DNA of 5,407 nucleotides from Nitrospirae bacterium RIFCSPHIGHO2_01_FULL_66_17 (GCA_001803875.1 MHEO01000063.1:1-5407); one strand, 5' to 3'. Positions 1-4,733 are shown, numbered from the stretch's first letter. Program-made: numbers and translations. The notes: a model not told the origin generated them from the letters alone.

Positions 1-388
1 CCGTGCCCGCGGCACGCCCCGCATCGCGAACCGGCTGCTGCGGAGGGTGCGCGATTTCGCCGAGGTCAAGGGCGAGGGCGTGATCACCCCCGAGGCCGCG
101 CACGCCGCGTTGGGCATGATGGAGATCGACGCCCAAGGCTTCGACGTGATGGACCGCAAGCTCCTGTCCGCGATCATCGACAAATTCGGCGGCGGCCCGG
201 TCGGCGTCGACACACTCGCCTCCGCGATCGGCGAAGAACGGGAGACGATCGAGGACGTGTACGAACCGTTCCTCCTCCAGGGCGGCTACCTCGACCGCAC
301 GCCGCGCGGCCGCCTCGCGACCCCCCTCGCATACCAGCACCTCAATCGTCCGCTGCCGAACAGCGCTGATCAGAAGCCGTTGTGGTAA
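1..388 (+). CDS. ruvB: Holliday junction branch-migration helicase RuvB, C-terminal part (5' end outside window)
   Basis: This is the last 128 codons of RuvB, read in phase from base 2 to a TAA at 386-388; the true start lies upstream. RuvB is the hexameric AAA+ motor that, with RuvA, drives branch migration of Holliday junctions in recombinational repair. The visible part opens with RARGTPRIANRLLRRVRDFAEV-type sequence, which is the sensor-2 region of the AAA+ small domain and carries the sensor arginine in RGTPR. It continues with the winged-helix DNA-binding domain: MDRKLLSAIIDKFGGGPVGVDTLA, then EERETIEDVYEPFLLQGGYLDRTPRGR, including the arginine-rich wing. The final 20 residues after the ATPLAY motif are a variable tail, as usual in this family. 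The Walker motifs are off the left edge. The internal GTG at 47 is a codon within the gene and not a start. Identification is secure. Confidence 0.97.
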   Translation, partial: RARGTPRIANRLLRRVRDFAEVKGEGVITPEAAHAALGMMEIDAQGFDVMDRKLLSAIIDKFGGGPVGVDTLASAIGEERETIEDVYEPFLLQGGYLDRTPRGRLATPLAYQHLNRPLPNSADQKPLW

Positions 389-452
389 ACGACCGAGAGG
401 CGCTGCGTGGACTCTCTCTGAGATGAAGGTAGGGAAGGGGCCACAAAGCTAT

Positions 453-460
453 AAGGGAGG
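453..460 (+). promoter_or_regulatory. Shine-Dalgarno of the DUF4399 gene
   Basis: AAGGGAGG ends 6 nt before the ATG at 467. It decides the start of the exported protein gene, because this ATG also begins a proper signal peptide. No convincing -35/-10 pair was found in the 78-bp gap after ruvB. A TATAAG at 450-455 overlaps this ribosome site and is too close to the start to be a good promoter, so the gene may be read through from ruvB. Confidence 0.8.
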
Positions 461-466
461 CATAGA

Positions 467-898
467 ATGAGCTTTTCAAAGCGGATTTCGCGATCAGCAT
501 TCGCTTGGGCTCTGATCGTGGTGTTGCCAGGGCTGGCGGCCGGCGCCTCGTCAATTGCCGGCCAAGCGCGGGTGCTCTTTACCTCACCCGCCGATGGGGT
601 GACCGTCAGTAGTCCGGTGAAGGTCACCATGGGGGCTGTCAACTTGATTGTCGAGCCCGCCGGTGACGTGAAGGCGGGGGCGGGTCACCTTCATATCATG
701 GTGGACACCGACTGCCTGGCAGCCGGACAGGTTGTGCCAAAGGACGACACCCACTTGCACTACGGCAAAGGACAGCTGGAAGCTGAACTGGTCTTATCCC
801 CCGGCACGCACACCCTGTGCTTGCAGGCAGCAGATGGTGCTCACATGGCGCTGGCGGGGGAGGGCATGACGCAGAGAATGACCATCACGGTGAAGTGA
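467..898 (+). CDS. Exported DUF4399-domain protein
   Basis: A 143-residue protein of unknown function. Residues 1-26 form a signal peptide: KR in the n-region, a hydrophobic stretch at 11-25 and an Ala/Gly-rich cleavage zone around 25-31, so the mature protein should be periplasmic or secreted. Residues about 34-142 match my memory of the DUF4399 pattern: FTSPADGVTVSSPVKV, then GHLHIMVD (H74, H76, D80), PKDDTHLHYGKGQLEAEL (H96, H98), SPGTHTLCLQAADGAH (H115, H126) and a closing beta strand. The sequence looks all-beta. C83 and C118 could form a disulfide. Paired HLH motifs make metal binding thinkable, but that is inference; no enzymatic role is known to me. The gene sits 78 bp after ruvB on the same strand and faces vapC. 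Its base composition is noticeably less G+C-rich than ruvB or the ABC gene, hinting at a different history. The family call is fairly sure and the function is open. Confidence 0.85.
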   Translation: MSFSKRISRSAFAWALIVVLPGLAAGASSIAGQARVLFTSPADGVTVSSPVKVTMGAVNLIVEPAGDVKAGAGHLHIMVDTDCLAAGQVVPKDDTHLHYGKGQLEAELVLSPGTHTLCLQAADGAHMALAGEGMTQRMTITVK

Positions 899-987
899 CG
901 ATAGGGGCGAGGCTAAAAAGGAAAGAGACCAAGAGAGCCAGGTCAATGGTTTATGTCGTTGTCCAGGAGGTGAGATGGAGGCGCTGG

Positions 988-1007
988 ATTTCCGCCTGCG
1001 CGGGAAT
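988..1007. repeat. dRS3-like 20-bp palindromic repeat
   Basis: ATTTCCGCCTGCGCGGGAAT is an inverted repeat with an 8-bp stem (one T-G wobble) and a 4-nt loop, flanked by CTGG on the left and GACGG on the right. It fits the ATTCCC-N8-GGGAAT core of the dRS3 element known from Neisseria with a single mismatch (third C to T). Related CCCGC...GCGGGAATGAC palindromes are dispersed in many high-G+C genomes. In Neisseria, dRS3 copies serve as insertion targets for filamentous prophages. No phage sequence is present beside this copy. The match to the core is direct observation; shared origin with Neisseria dRS3 is inference. Confidence 0.65.
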
Positions 1008-1053
1008 GACGGAGCGCGCATGAGTGGCGGGGCTATGGACGTGAAACTCTTAT

Positions 1054-1081
1054 CGGTTGGTCGTTGTTCAGCGACCTGCCG
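1054..1081. terminator. Hairpin in the convergent gap; possible terminator
   Basis: GGTCGTT (1059-1065) can pair with AGCGACC (1070-1076) around a 4-nt loop, allowing one T-G wobble. CGG at 1054-1056 pairs with CCG at 1079-1081 beyond a 2-nt internal loop. The structure lies just past the 3' end of vapC and downstream of the DUF4399 gene, where a shared terminator would be expected. There is no clear T-run on either side, so it may be Rho-assisted or merely a stable mRNA 3' end. Apart from this and the dRS3-like repeat, I see nothing in 899-1091. Confidence 0.35.
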
Positions 1082-1091
1082 AGGGGGGCCG

Positions 1092-1496
1092 TTACAGGAG
1101 CCGCAGCGGTGTGTGGCGTGCGATGGCCTCAAAGTCGGCGTCCGCCGTTAACAGCAGGCAGTCTCGGCGCAGGCAAAGCGTTGCAATCAGGCAGTCGATC
1201 GTTCCGGCTTGGATCCCATTGGCGGCGCAGGTGTTACGAAGGCGCGCGGCTTCGATGTAATCCTCTCGCGTCGGTTCAAGGAGGGGAAAGGGCGCAAGCG
1301 CCTGGAGGACGCGCTTGAACTGGCCGGGGGAGCGCAAACCTTGGAGCAGCTCCTGTACGATGATGCCGAGCAAGACGATGGGCGGCCCATCGCCGAGCAA
1401 GGCCGCAAGTTTTTGAACGATCGGTGACGACGGCTGGGGACGCCGCCGTCTCAGCGCGAGGGACCACGCCGAGGTATCGACCACGACGCGGGTCAC
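1092..1496 (-). CDS. vapC: VapC-family PIN-domain toxin ribonuclease
   Basis: A 134-residue PIN-domain protein, the usual VapC length. VapC toxins are Mg-dependent endoribonucleases that cut tRNA or rRNA and stop growth until bound by VapB. The acidic catalytic set is complete: D7 in VVVDTSAW, E49 in IIVQELLQG, D101 in AGTIDCLIA, and D119/D121 in LLTADADF. Nothing suggests inactivation. The start is a GTG at 1496 whose first bases overlap the vapB stop as GTGA. No good Shine-Dalgarno precedes it, so translation is probably coupled to vapB, which keeps toxin output low. The RRRRPQP stretch at residues 17-23 is a basic loop. The gene ends at TAA (1092-1094) facing the DUF4399 gene. The family is secure; the RNA target cannot be read from the sequence. 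Confidence 0.93.
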   Translation of the reverse strand: MTRVVVDTSAWSLALRRRRPQPSSPIVQKLAALLGDGPPIVLLGIIVQELLQGLRSPGQFKRVLQALAPFPLLEPTREDYIEAARLRNTCAANGIQAGTIDCLIATLCLRRDCLLLTADADFEAIARHTPLRLL

Positions 1497-1690
1497 CGCC
1501 GCCGGAGCTTCTTATAGTCGTACCGAGGGTCCCAATCGACCGTCCCGAACAGGTTGAGGATCTTTTTCTGCTTTCGCCGCAGAATATATTCCCGCAGCGC
1601 GTCCGTCACCGCGGCCTTTTTCGTTTTATGCTTGCCGATGCGCTGGGCTTCTTGAATCAGCGTATCGTCCAACGCGAGGTTCGTCGCCAT
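1493..1690 (-). CDS. vapB: VapB-family antitoxin (DUF2191-type)
   Basis: A 65-residue antitoxin directly upstream of vapC, overlapping it by 4 bp. The N-terminal part (MATNLALDDTLIQEAQRIGKHKTKKAAVTDALREYI, residues 1-36) has the beta-strand plus two-helix layout of a ribbon-helix-helix DNA-binding dimer. A basic linker (RRKQKK) follows, then the toxin-neutralising tail GTVDWDPRYDYKKLRRR, whose DWDPxYDYKxLR pattern is typical of the VapB group once called DUF2191. The ATG at 1690 is preceded on its strand by a perfect AGGAGG (plus-strand positions 1695-1700) with 4 nt spacing. By analogy with the family, the VapB dimer with VapC should bind the operator just upstream and autorepress the operon. 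Confidence 0.92.
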   Translation of the reverse strand: MATNLALDDTLIQEAQRIGKHKTKKAAVTDALREYILRRKQKKILNLFGTVDWDPRYDYKKLRRR

Positions 1691-1694
1691 ACCG

Positions 1695-1700
1695 CCTCCT
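1695..1700 (-). promoter_or_regulatory. Strong Shine-Dalgarno of vapB
   Basis: CCTCCT on the plus strand reads AGGAGG on the coding strand, 4 nt before the vapB ATG. vapC has no comparable site, so the antitoxin should be made in excess, as this kind of system requires. Confidence 0.8.
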
Positions 1701-1717
1701 GTGCGGGCTGATGGTCA

Positions 1718-1747
1718 GACACTACACATCCGCCTACACAGTGTCAA
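1718..1747 (-). promoter_or_regulatory. vapBC promoter with overlapping operator
   Basis: On the minus strand, a perfect -35 TTGACA (plus 1742-1747) is followed after exactly 17 bp by a weak -10 TAGTGT (plus 1719-1724). Transcription would start near 1712, giving a leader of about 20 nt before vapB. Two symmetry elements overlap the promoter. One is an inverted repeat, GACACT at 1718-1723 against AGTGTC at 1740-1745. The other is a direct repeat, CTACACA at 1722-1728 and 1734-1740, with a 12-bp period. Such repeats are what ribbon-helix-helix antitoxins bind, so this is the likely autorepression site. The elements are seen; binding is inferred. Confidence 0.65.
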
Positions 1748-1764
1748 GGCGCCACATCCCGCCG

Positions 1765-1784
1765 CCGGCGTCCGAGGCCGCCGG
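1765..1784. other. G+C-rich hairpin between the vapBC and ABC promoters
   Basis: CCGGCG (1765-1770) and CGCCGG (1779-1784) form a 6-bp stem around an 8-nt loop, followed by TTT on the plus strand. It sits in the divergent region between vapBC and the ABC transporter. No plus-strand gene ends here, so a terminator role is doubtful. It could be chance in G+C-rich DNA. Confidence 0.25.
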
Positions 1785-1824
1785 TTTCCTCAATGGACCC
1801 GGATCGAAGGAATGATTGGTGACC

Positions 1825-1844
1825 CCGGGCATTCCCCTGCCCGG
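1825..1844. promoter_or_regulatory. Inverted repeat upstream of the ABC promoter -10; possible operator
   Basis: CCGGGCA (1825-1831) and TGCCCGG (1838-1844) are perfect inverted copies separated by TTCCCC. The repeat covers the position expected for a -35 element of the promoter with its -10 at 1855-1860. It is therefore well placed for a repressor or activator that sets exporter expression. No regulator gene for it is identifiable here. Confidence 0.4.
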
Positions 1845-1846
1845 CG

Positions 1847-1860
1847 GGGCATGGTATAAA
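1847..1860 (+). promoter_or_regulatory. Extended -10 promoter of the ABC exporter gene, possibly leaderless
   Basis: GGGCATGGTATAAA contains an extended -10 (TGG then TATAAA at 1855-1860). The -35 region 17 bp upstream (TTCCCC, 1832-1837) is poor, as extended -10 promoters allow. The predicted transcription start falls about 7 nt after the -10, which is essentially the ATG at 1867. That ATG also lacks a Shine-Dalgarno, so a leaderless message is likely. A nearly identical motif occurs at 4625-4638 before the membrane-protein gene. Confidence 0.55.
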
Positions 1861-1866
1861 TTACCT

Positions 1867-3588
1867 ATGCGCCTCCTGCTCCGCGTCCTGACGTACCTGT
1901 CGCCCTACCGCGGTCTCGCCGCGGCCACGCTCGCGTGCGCGATGGTCGCGACGCTCGTCGACCTCGCGCCGCCGTGGATCATCAAGCTGGTCATCGACAC
2001 CGTCGTGCGCCCCGGCGACCTTGGGCCCCTGCCGTGGCTGATGATGTCGCTGGTGGGCATCTTCGTGGCGCGCAACCTCCTGTCCGGCGCGCGGATCTGG
2101 TTCAACAACCGCCTCGAACAGAGCGTGATCTACGACCTGCGCAAGGCGGTGTACGAGAAGCTCCAGTCGCTGTCGGTCCGCTATTACGACCAGCGCGCCA
2201 CGGGCGAGCTGGTGTCGCGGGTCACCAGCGACACCAACAACCTGGAACGGATCCTCATCGACGGCGTCGAATCGCTTGTGATGGCCGGGCTGACGCTCGT
2301 CGGCATCACGGCCGTCCTGTTCGCCATGCACTGGCGGCTCGCGCTGCTCGCCTTCATCCCGATTCCGTTCCTGATCGTTGGCGCCTCGGGCTTTACCCGC
2401 CGGATCCACGGCCTGTACCGCATCATCCGCCGCGAGTCGGGCCAGCTCAATGCGGTCCTGCAGGACCAGCTCTCCGGGATCCGCGAGGTCTTCGCGTTCA
2501 ACCGCGAGGCGCACGCGGCGGCGCGCTTCGACGCGCACAACCGCGCCTACGCCCGCGAGCAGCTCCGCGCGGCGCGCGTGTGGTCGCTCTACTCGCCCAC
2601 GATGGTGTTTCTGGGCTCGCTGGGGACGTTGTTGATCCTCTGGGTCGGGGCGCGCGAGGTCGTGGCGGGGGCGATGACGCTGGGGGAACTCGTGGCGTTC
2701 CTCTCGTACCTCGGACTGTTCTACGTGCCGATCAACCAGATCCACTCGGTCAATCACATGCTGCAACACGCCCTGGCCTCCGGCGAGCGCGTCTTCGAGG
2801 TGCTGGATGCCGAGCCCGACGTGATCGACCGGCCCGGCGCCGCCACGCTCTCCCTCGCGTCGGGGCGGATCCGATTCGAGGCCGTGTCGTTCGCGTACCG
2901 GCCCGACGTTCCGGTGTTGCACGACGTCGAGTTCACGGCGGAGCCCGGCGAGAAGATCGCGCTGGTGGGGCCCAGCGGCGCGGGGAAGAGCACGGTGATC
3001 AAACTGCTCCTGCGGTACTACGACGTGGGGGCGGGGCGGATCCTGCTCGACGGCCGGGACATCCGGGACGCGACGCTCGCGAGCCTGCGCGACCAGATCG
3101 GGATCGTGGCGCAGGACCCGTTTCTGTTCAACGGCACGGTGCGGGAGAATCTGCTCTTCGGCCGCTTGGACGCGACGGCCGCCGAGGTGGAAGCCGCCGC
3201 GCGCGCCGCGCACGCCCACGAGTTCATCGCCGCGATGCCCGAGGGCTACGACACGCGCATCGGCGAGCGCGGCGTGAAGCTCTCCGGCGGCCAGAAGCAG
3301 CGCGTGGCCATCGCCCGCGCCCTGCTCAAGGACCCGCCGATCATCATCCTCGACGAAGCCACGTCGAACGTGGACAGCGAGACGGAAGCCAAGATCCACG
3401 ACGCGCTGGAGCGCCTGATCAAGGGCCGCACGACGCTGATCATCGCCCACCGCCTGTCCACCTTGCGCTCGGTGGACCGGCTGATCGTGCTGGACCACGG
3501 CCGGATCGTCGAGACCGGCCGGCACGACGAGCTGCTCGCGCGCGGCGGTCTCTACGCCGCGTTGTACGACGCACAGGCGCGAGTGTAG
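1867..3588 (+). CDS. ABC exporter, fused permease and ATPase (MsbA/multidrug type)
   Basis: A 573-residue half-transporter, the normal length for type I ABC exporters that work as homodimers in the inner membrane. Residues about 15-300 are the six-helix transmembrane domain, with the typical coupling region YYDQRATGELVSRVTSDT and QLSGIREVFAFNRE. Residues about 330-573 are the nucleotide-binding domain: A-loop Y344, Walker A GPSGAGKST (368-376, K374), Q-loop Q416, signature LSGGQKQR (from 472), Walker B IIILDE (D496, catalytic E497), D-loop SNVD, and H-loop H528 in IIAHRLST. All ATPase residues are intact, so it should be functional. The substrate (lipid A or lipid, drug, peptide) cannot be told from sequence. 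I chose ATG 1867 because MRLLLRVLTYLSPYRG is the usual N-terminus of the family and a promoter abuts it. An in-frame GTG at 1819 with AAGGA 7 nt upstream would add 16 residues and is the alternative. The gene stands alone between vapBC and luxR. Confidence 0.93.
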   Translation: MRLLLRVLTYLSPYRGLAAATLACAMVATLVDLAPPWIIKLVIDTVVRPGDLGPLPWLMMSLVGIFVARNLLSGARIWFNNRLEQSVIYDLRKAVYEKLQSLSVRYYDQRATGELVSRVTSDTNNLERILIDGVESLVMAGLTLVGITAVLFAMHWRLALLAFIPIPFLIVGASGFTRRIHGLYRIIRRESGQLNAVLQDQLSGIREVFAFNREAHAAARFDAHNRAYAREQLRAARVWSLYSPTMVFLGSLGTLLILWVGAREVVAGAMTLGELVAFLSYLGLFYVPINQIHSVNHMLQHALASGERVFEVLDAEPDVIDRPGAATLSLASGRIRFEAVSFAYRPDVPVLHDVEFTAEPGEKIALVGPSGAGKSTVIKLLLRYYDVGAGRILLDGRDIRDATLASLRDQIGIVAQDPFLFNGTVRENLLFGRLDATAAEVEAAARAAHAHEFIAAMPEGYDTRIGERGVKLSGGQKQRVAIARALLKDPPIIILDEATSNVDSETEAKIHDALERLIKGRTTLIIAHRLSTLRSVDRLIVLDHGRIVETGRHDELLARGGLYAALYDAQARV

Positions 3589-3616
3589 AACGCAGGCCCG
3601 AAGATCCTCTGCTGGT

Positions 3617-3642
3617 TTTCATCGCTGAAACGGTCTTATAAT
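3617..3642 (+). promoter_or_regulatory. Probable promoter of the luxR-type gene
   Basis: A perfect -10 TATAAT lies at 3637-3642, giving a start near 3649 and a leader of about 68 nt. The -35 is weak: TTTTCA (3616-3621, 15-bp spacer) or TGGTTT (3613-3618, 18-bp spacer). A short perfect inverted repeat, TTTCA (3617-3621) and TGAAA (3626-3630), lies between the two elements and could be an operator half-pair. No lux-box-like sequence was found here, so autoregulation by the receptor is not supported. Confidence 0.55.
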
Positions 3643-3672
3643 GAGACACCCGCGGCTCGGAAAGCGGAAGCG

Positions 3673-3700
3673 AACACCGCAGCCCCCGGTTGGGGGTGTT
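3673..3700 (+). promoter_or_regulatory. Stem-loop in the luxR leader
   Basis: CCCCC (3683-3687) pairs with GGGGG (3692-3696) around GGTT. Outside it AACA (3673-3676) can pair with TGTT (3697-3700), or alternatively AACACC (3673-3678) with GGTGTT (3695-3700). The structure lies in the transcript between the promoter and the gagg ribosome site at 3704-3707. It could act as an attenuator or protect the 5' end. A terminator for the ABC gene is an alternative, but it is weak because only TGTTT follows. Confidence 0.4.
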
Positions 3701-3716
3701 TACGAGGCAATCAGGC

Positions 3717-4472
3717 ATGGAATTGGCGCGACTCCACCTGACCAAGCGCGAACTGTACGACCTGCTCGAGATCGTCCGCGGCTGTCTCACGGTCAGGACC
3801 GATGGCGATCTGAAGAGCCTTCTGTCTCGGGTCCGCCAGCTTGTTCCAAGCGCGAACGTCGTCGCCGGCCTGGGGCGGACGGATCGCGCGGGGCGCTTTC
3901 AGGACATCGCCAAAATCGTCAACGTCAGCTATCCCGACGATTGGATGTCGCTTTACGTGGAGCGGGGTTTTGCGGCGGTGGACCCCGTGCTGCGGTCGCA
4001 CTTCGGGCAATTTCAGCCCCAGGTGTGGTCGCAGACCTATCGGCGCGCCGGATCGAAGGGAGAGAAGGCGTTCATCGCCCAGGCGAAGGAGTTCGACCTG
4101 TCGGAGGGGATCACGGTTGGTGCGGCCTCTGAACGACGCGCGGTCGGAAGCCTGTTCTCGTTCGCGGGCCGCGCGATCGGCGAACACGTCCGACACGCTG
4201 CCGTGCTGGACTATCTTGCGCCCCACCTGCATCTCGCGCTGATGCGCACGACCTTCTCGCCATCCCGCGCGATCCCGCAGCTTTCCGTCCGCGAGCGCGA
4301 GGTGTTGAATTGGATCAAGGAAGGCAAGACCAACTGGGAGATCGCCCAGATTCTGGGCGTCAGCGAAGCAACGGTGAAGTTTCACGTTCGAAACGTGTTG
4401 TCGAAATTCGAGGCGTCGACCAGAGGGCACGCGGTCGCGCTGGCGATGGAACACGGCATGATCGGCCTGTAG
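3717..4472 (+). CDS. LuxR-family quorum-sensing transcriptional regulator
   Basis: A 251-residue acyl-homoserine-lactone receptor and DNA-binding regulator of the LuxR/TraR class. Residues about 15-170 are the autoinducer-binding domain. All six residues conserved across true LuxR receptors are present: W76 and Y80 (DDWMSLY), D89-P90 (AVDPVL), W104 (PQVWSQ) and G131 (LSEGITVG). This argues that it binds an acyl-homoserine lactone. Residues about 187-248 are the GerE-type helix-turn-helix (LSVREREVLNWIKEGKTNWE, then ATVKFHVRNVLSKF), including E193, L197 and G203, which correspond to the conserved positions of the family. ATG 3717 with GAGG 9 nt upstream is preferred; an in-frame TTG at 3690 lies inside a leader hairpin. 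There is no luxI-like synthase in the window. A strong lux-box match lies 119 bp after the stop, so its target is probably the next operon. It acts in the cytoplasm as a ligand-stabilised dimer. The family is certain; the ligand is unknown. Confidence 0.93.
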   Translation: MELARLHLTKRELYDLLEIVRGCLTVRTDGDLKSLLSRVRQLVPSANVVAGLGRTDRAGRFQDIAKIVNVSYPDDWMSLYVERGFAAVDPVLRSHFGQFQPQVWSQTYRRAGSKGEKAFIAQAKEFDLSEGITVGAASERRAVGSLFSFAGRAIGEHVRHAAVLDYLAPHLHLALMRTTFSPSRAIPQLSVREREVLNWIKEGKTNWEIAQILGVSEATVKFHVRNVLSKFEASTRGHAVALAMEHGMIGL

Positions 4473-4554
4473 CTCGCCGAGCCCATCCTCGATCTTGAAA
4501 CGTCCGTTCTCATCCCGAAAACCGATCTTCCCCTCCGCTCCTCGTTGATCCCCC

Positions 4555-4583
4555 AAGCCTGAAACGGCCTTCTGCAAGGCTTT
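4555..4583 (+). terminator. Possible terminator after the luxR-type gene
   Basis: Two alternative stems are possible. GCCTT (4567-4571) with AAGGC (4576-4580) around CTGC is followed by TTT. A longer-range AAGCCT (4555-4560) pairs with AGGCTT (4577-4582). The short stem followed by Ts is terminator-like but weak. It sits 83 bp after the luxR stop and 8-11 bp before the lux box, where it would separate receptor transcription from the regulated promoter. The rest of 4473-4554 shows nothing I can name. Confidence 0.4.
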
Positions 4584-4590
4584 GCGAACC

Positions 4591-4610
4591 ACCTATCCGA
4601 TCGAACAGGT
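4591..4610. promoter_or_regulatory. lux box: predicted binding site for the LuxR-type regulator
   Basis: ACCTATCCGATCGAACAGGT matches the V. fischeri lux box ACCTGTAGGATCGTACAGGT at 16 of 20 positions. That includes both outer half-site ends (ACCT and ACAGGT) and the central GATCG. It is also a dyad in its own right: 8 of 10 base pairs across the axis are complementary, and the flanking C4590/G4611 pair extends it. Its centre (4600.5) is about 44 bp upstream of the start predicted from the -10 at 4633-4638. This is close to the -42.5 position from which LuxR activates by touching RNA polymerase. A full LuxR receptor gene ends just upstream. The match is direct; binding and regulation are inferred. 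Confidence 0.8.
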
Positions 4611-4638
4611 GCTTTCGGGTGTCAGGGCATGCTACAAA
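4610..4638 (+). promoter_or_regulatory. Predicted LuxR-activated promoter of the membrane-protein operon
   Basis: TGC-TACAAA (-10 at 4633-4638) lies within GGGCATGCTACAAA (4625-4638), which shares 12 of 14 bases with the ABC promoter motif at 1847-1860. The -35 position 17 bp upstream reads TGCTTT (4610-4615), a poor -35 that touches the lux box. A weak -35 beside an activator site is expected for an activator-dependent promoter. Transcription should begin near 4645, giving a leader of about 89 nt. Confidence 0.55.
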
Positions 4639-4650
4639 AGAACCATCGAT

Positions 4651-4685
4651 GAAGGCGCAAAGGGCCTCCTCAGCCCCAAGCCTTC
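4651..4685 (+). promoter_or_regulatory. Leader stem-loop with an anti-Shine-Dalgarno sequence
   Basis: GAAGGC (4651-4656) pairs with GCCTTC (4680-4685), and inside it GGGC (4662-4665) pairs with GCCC (4673-4676). The inner loop exposes most of CCTCCT (4665-4670), a perfect complement of AGGAGG (4722-4727) in the ribosome site of the membrane-protein gene. A long-range pairing could mask translation. This is inference from complementarity only. Confidence 0.35.
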
Positions 4686-4720
4686 GCCGGGTATTCCACC
4701 CTGCGACGCCGTTGATTCGG

Positions 4721-4727
4721 AAGGAGG
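4721..4727 (+). promoter_or_regulatory. Strong Shine-Dalgarno of the membrane-protein gene
   Basis: A perfect AAGGAGG lies 6 nt before the ATG at 4734. It fixes this start and rules out the competing overlapping frame that begins near 4619. Confidence 0.85.
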
Positions 4728-4733
4728 GCTCCC

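Noticed and set aside
395..416. GAGAG/CTCTC hairpin after ruvB as a terminator
   Set aside because: The stem is five bases with a 12-nt loop and no T-run follows; the support is too weak.
727..732. ACAGGT as a possible lux-box half (also at 1549-1554)
   Set aside because: Both lie within coding sequence, and the matching ACCT half is absent at the required 20-bp span.
1861..3525. Very long minus-strand open frame opposite the ABC gene, and a long plus-strand frame 1935-3641
   Set aside because: Both are composition artefacts (runs of Arg, Ala, Gly, Asp, Val, His) over a gene with all ABC motifs intact.
3613..3660. Lux box for autoregulation upstream of luxR
   Set aside because: No ACCTGT/ACAGGT-like dyad is present; only a short TTTCA/TGAAA repeat was found.
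3641..4132. Plus-strand frame beginning at an ATG inside the TATAAT of the luxR promoter
   Set aside because: It has no ribosome site, its product is Arg/Pro-rich, and it overlaps the true luxR frame.
3711..4592. Long open frame on the minus strand opposite luxR (293 codons)
   Set aside because: It is the antisense shadow of a clear LuxR gene in G+C-rich DNA. The translation has no recognisable domain and no ribosome site, and its first 40 codons would read through the lux box edge and terminator region.
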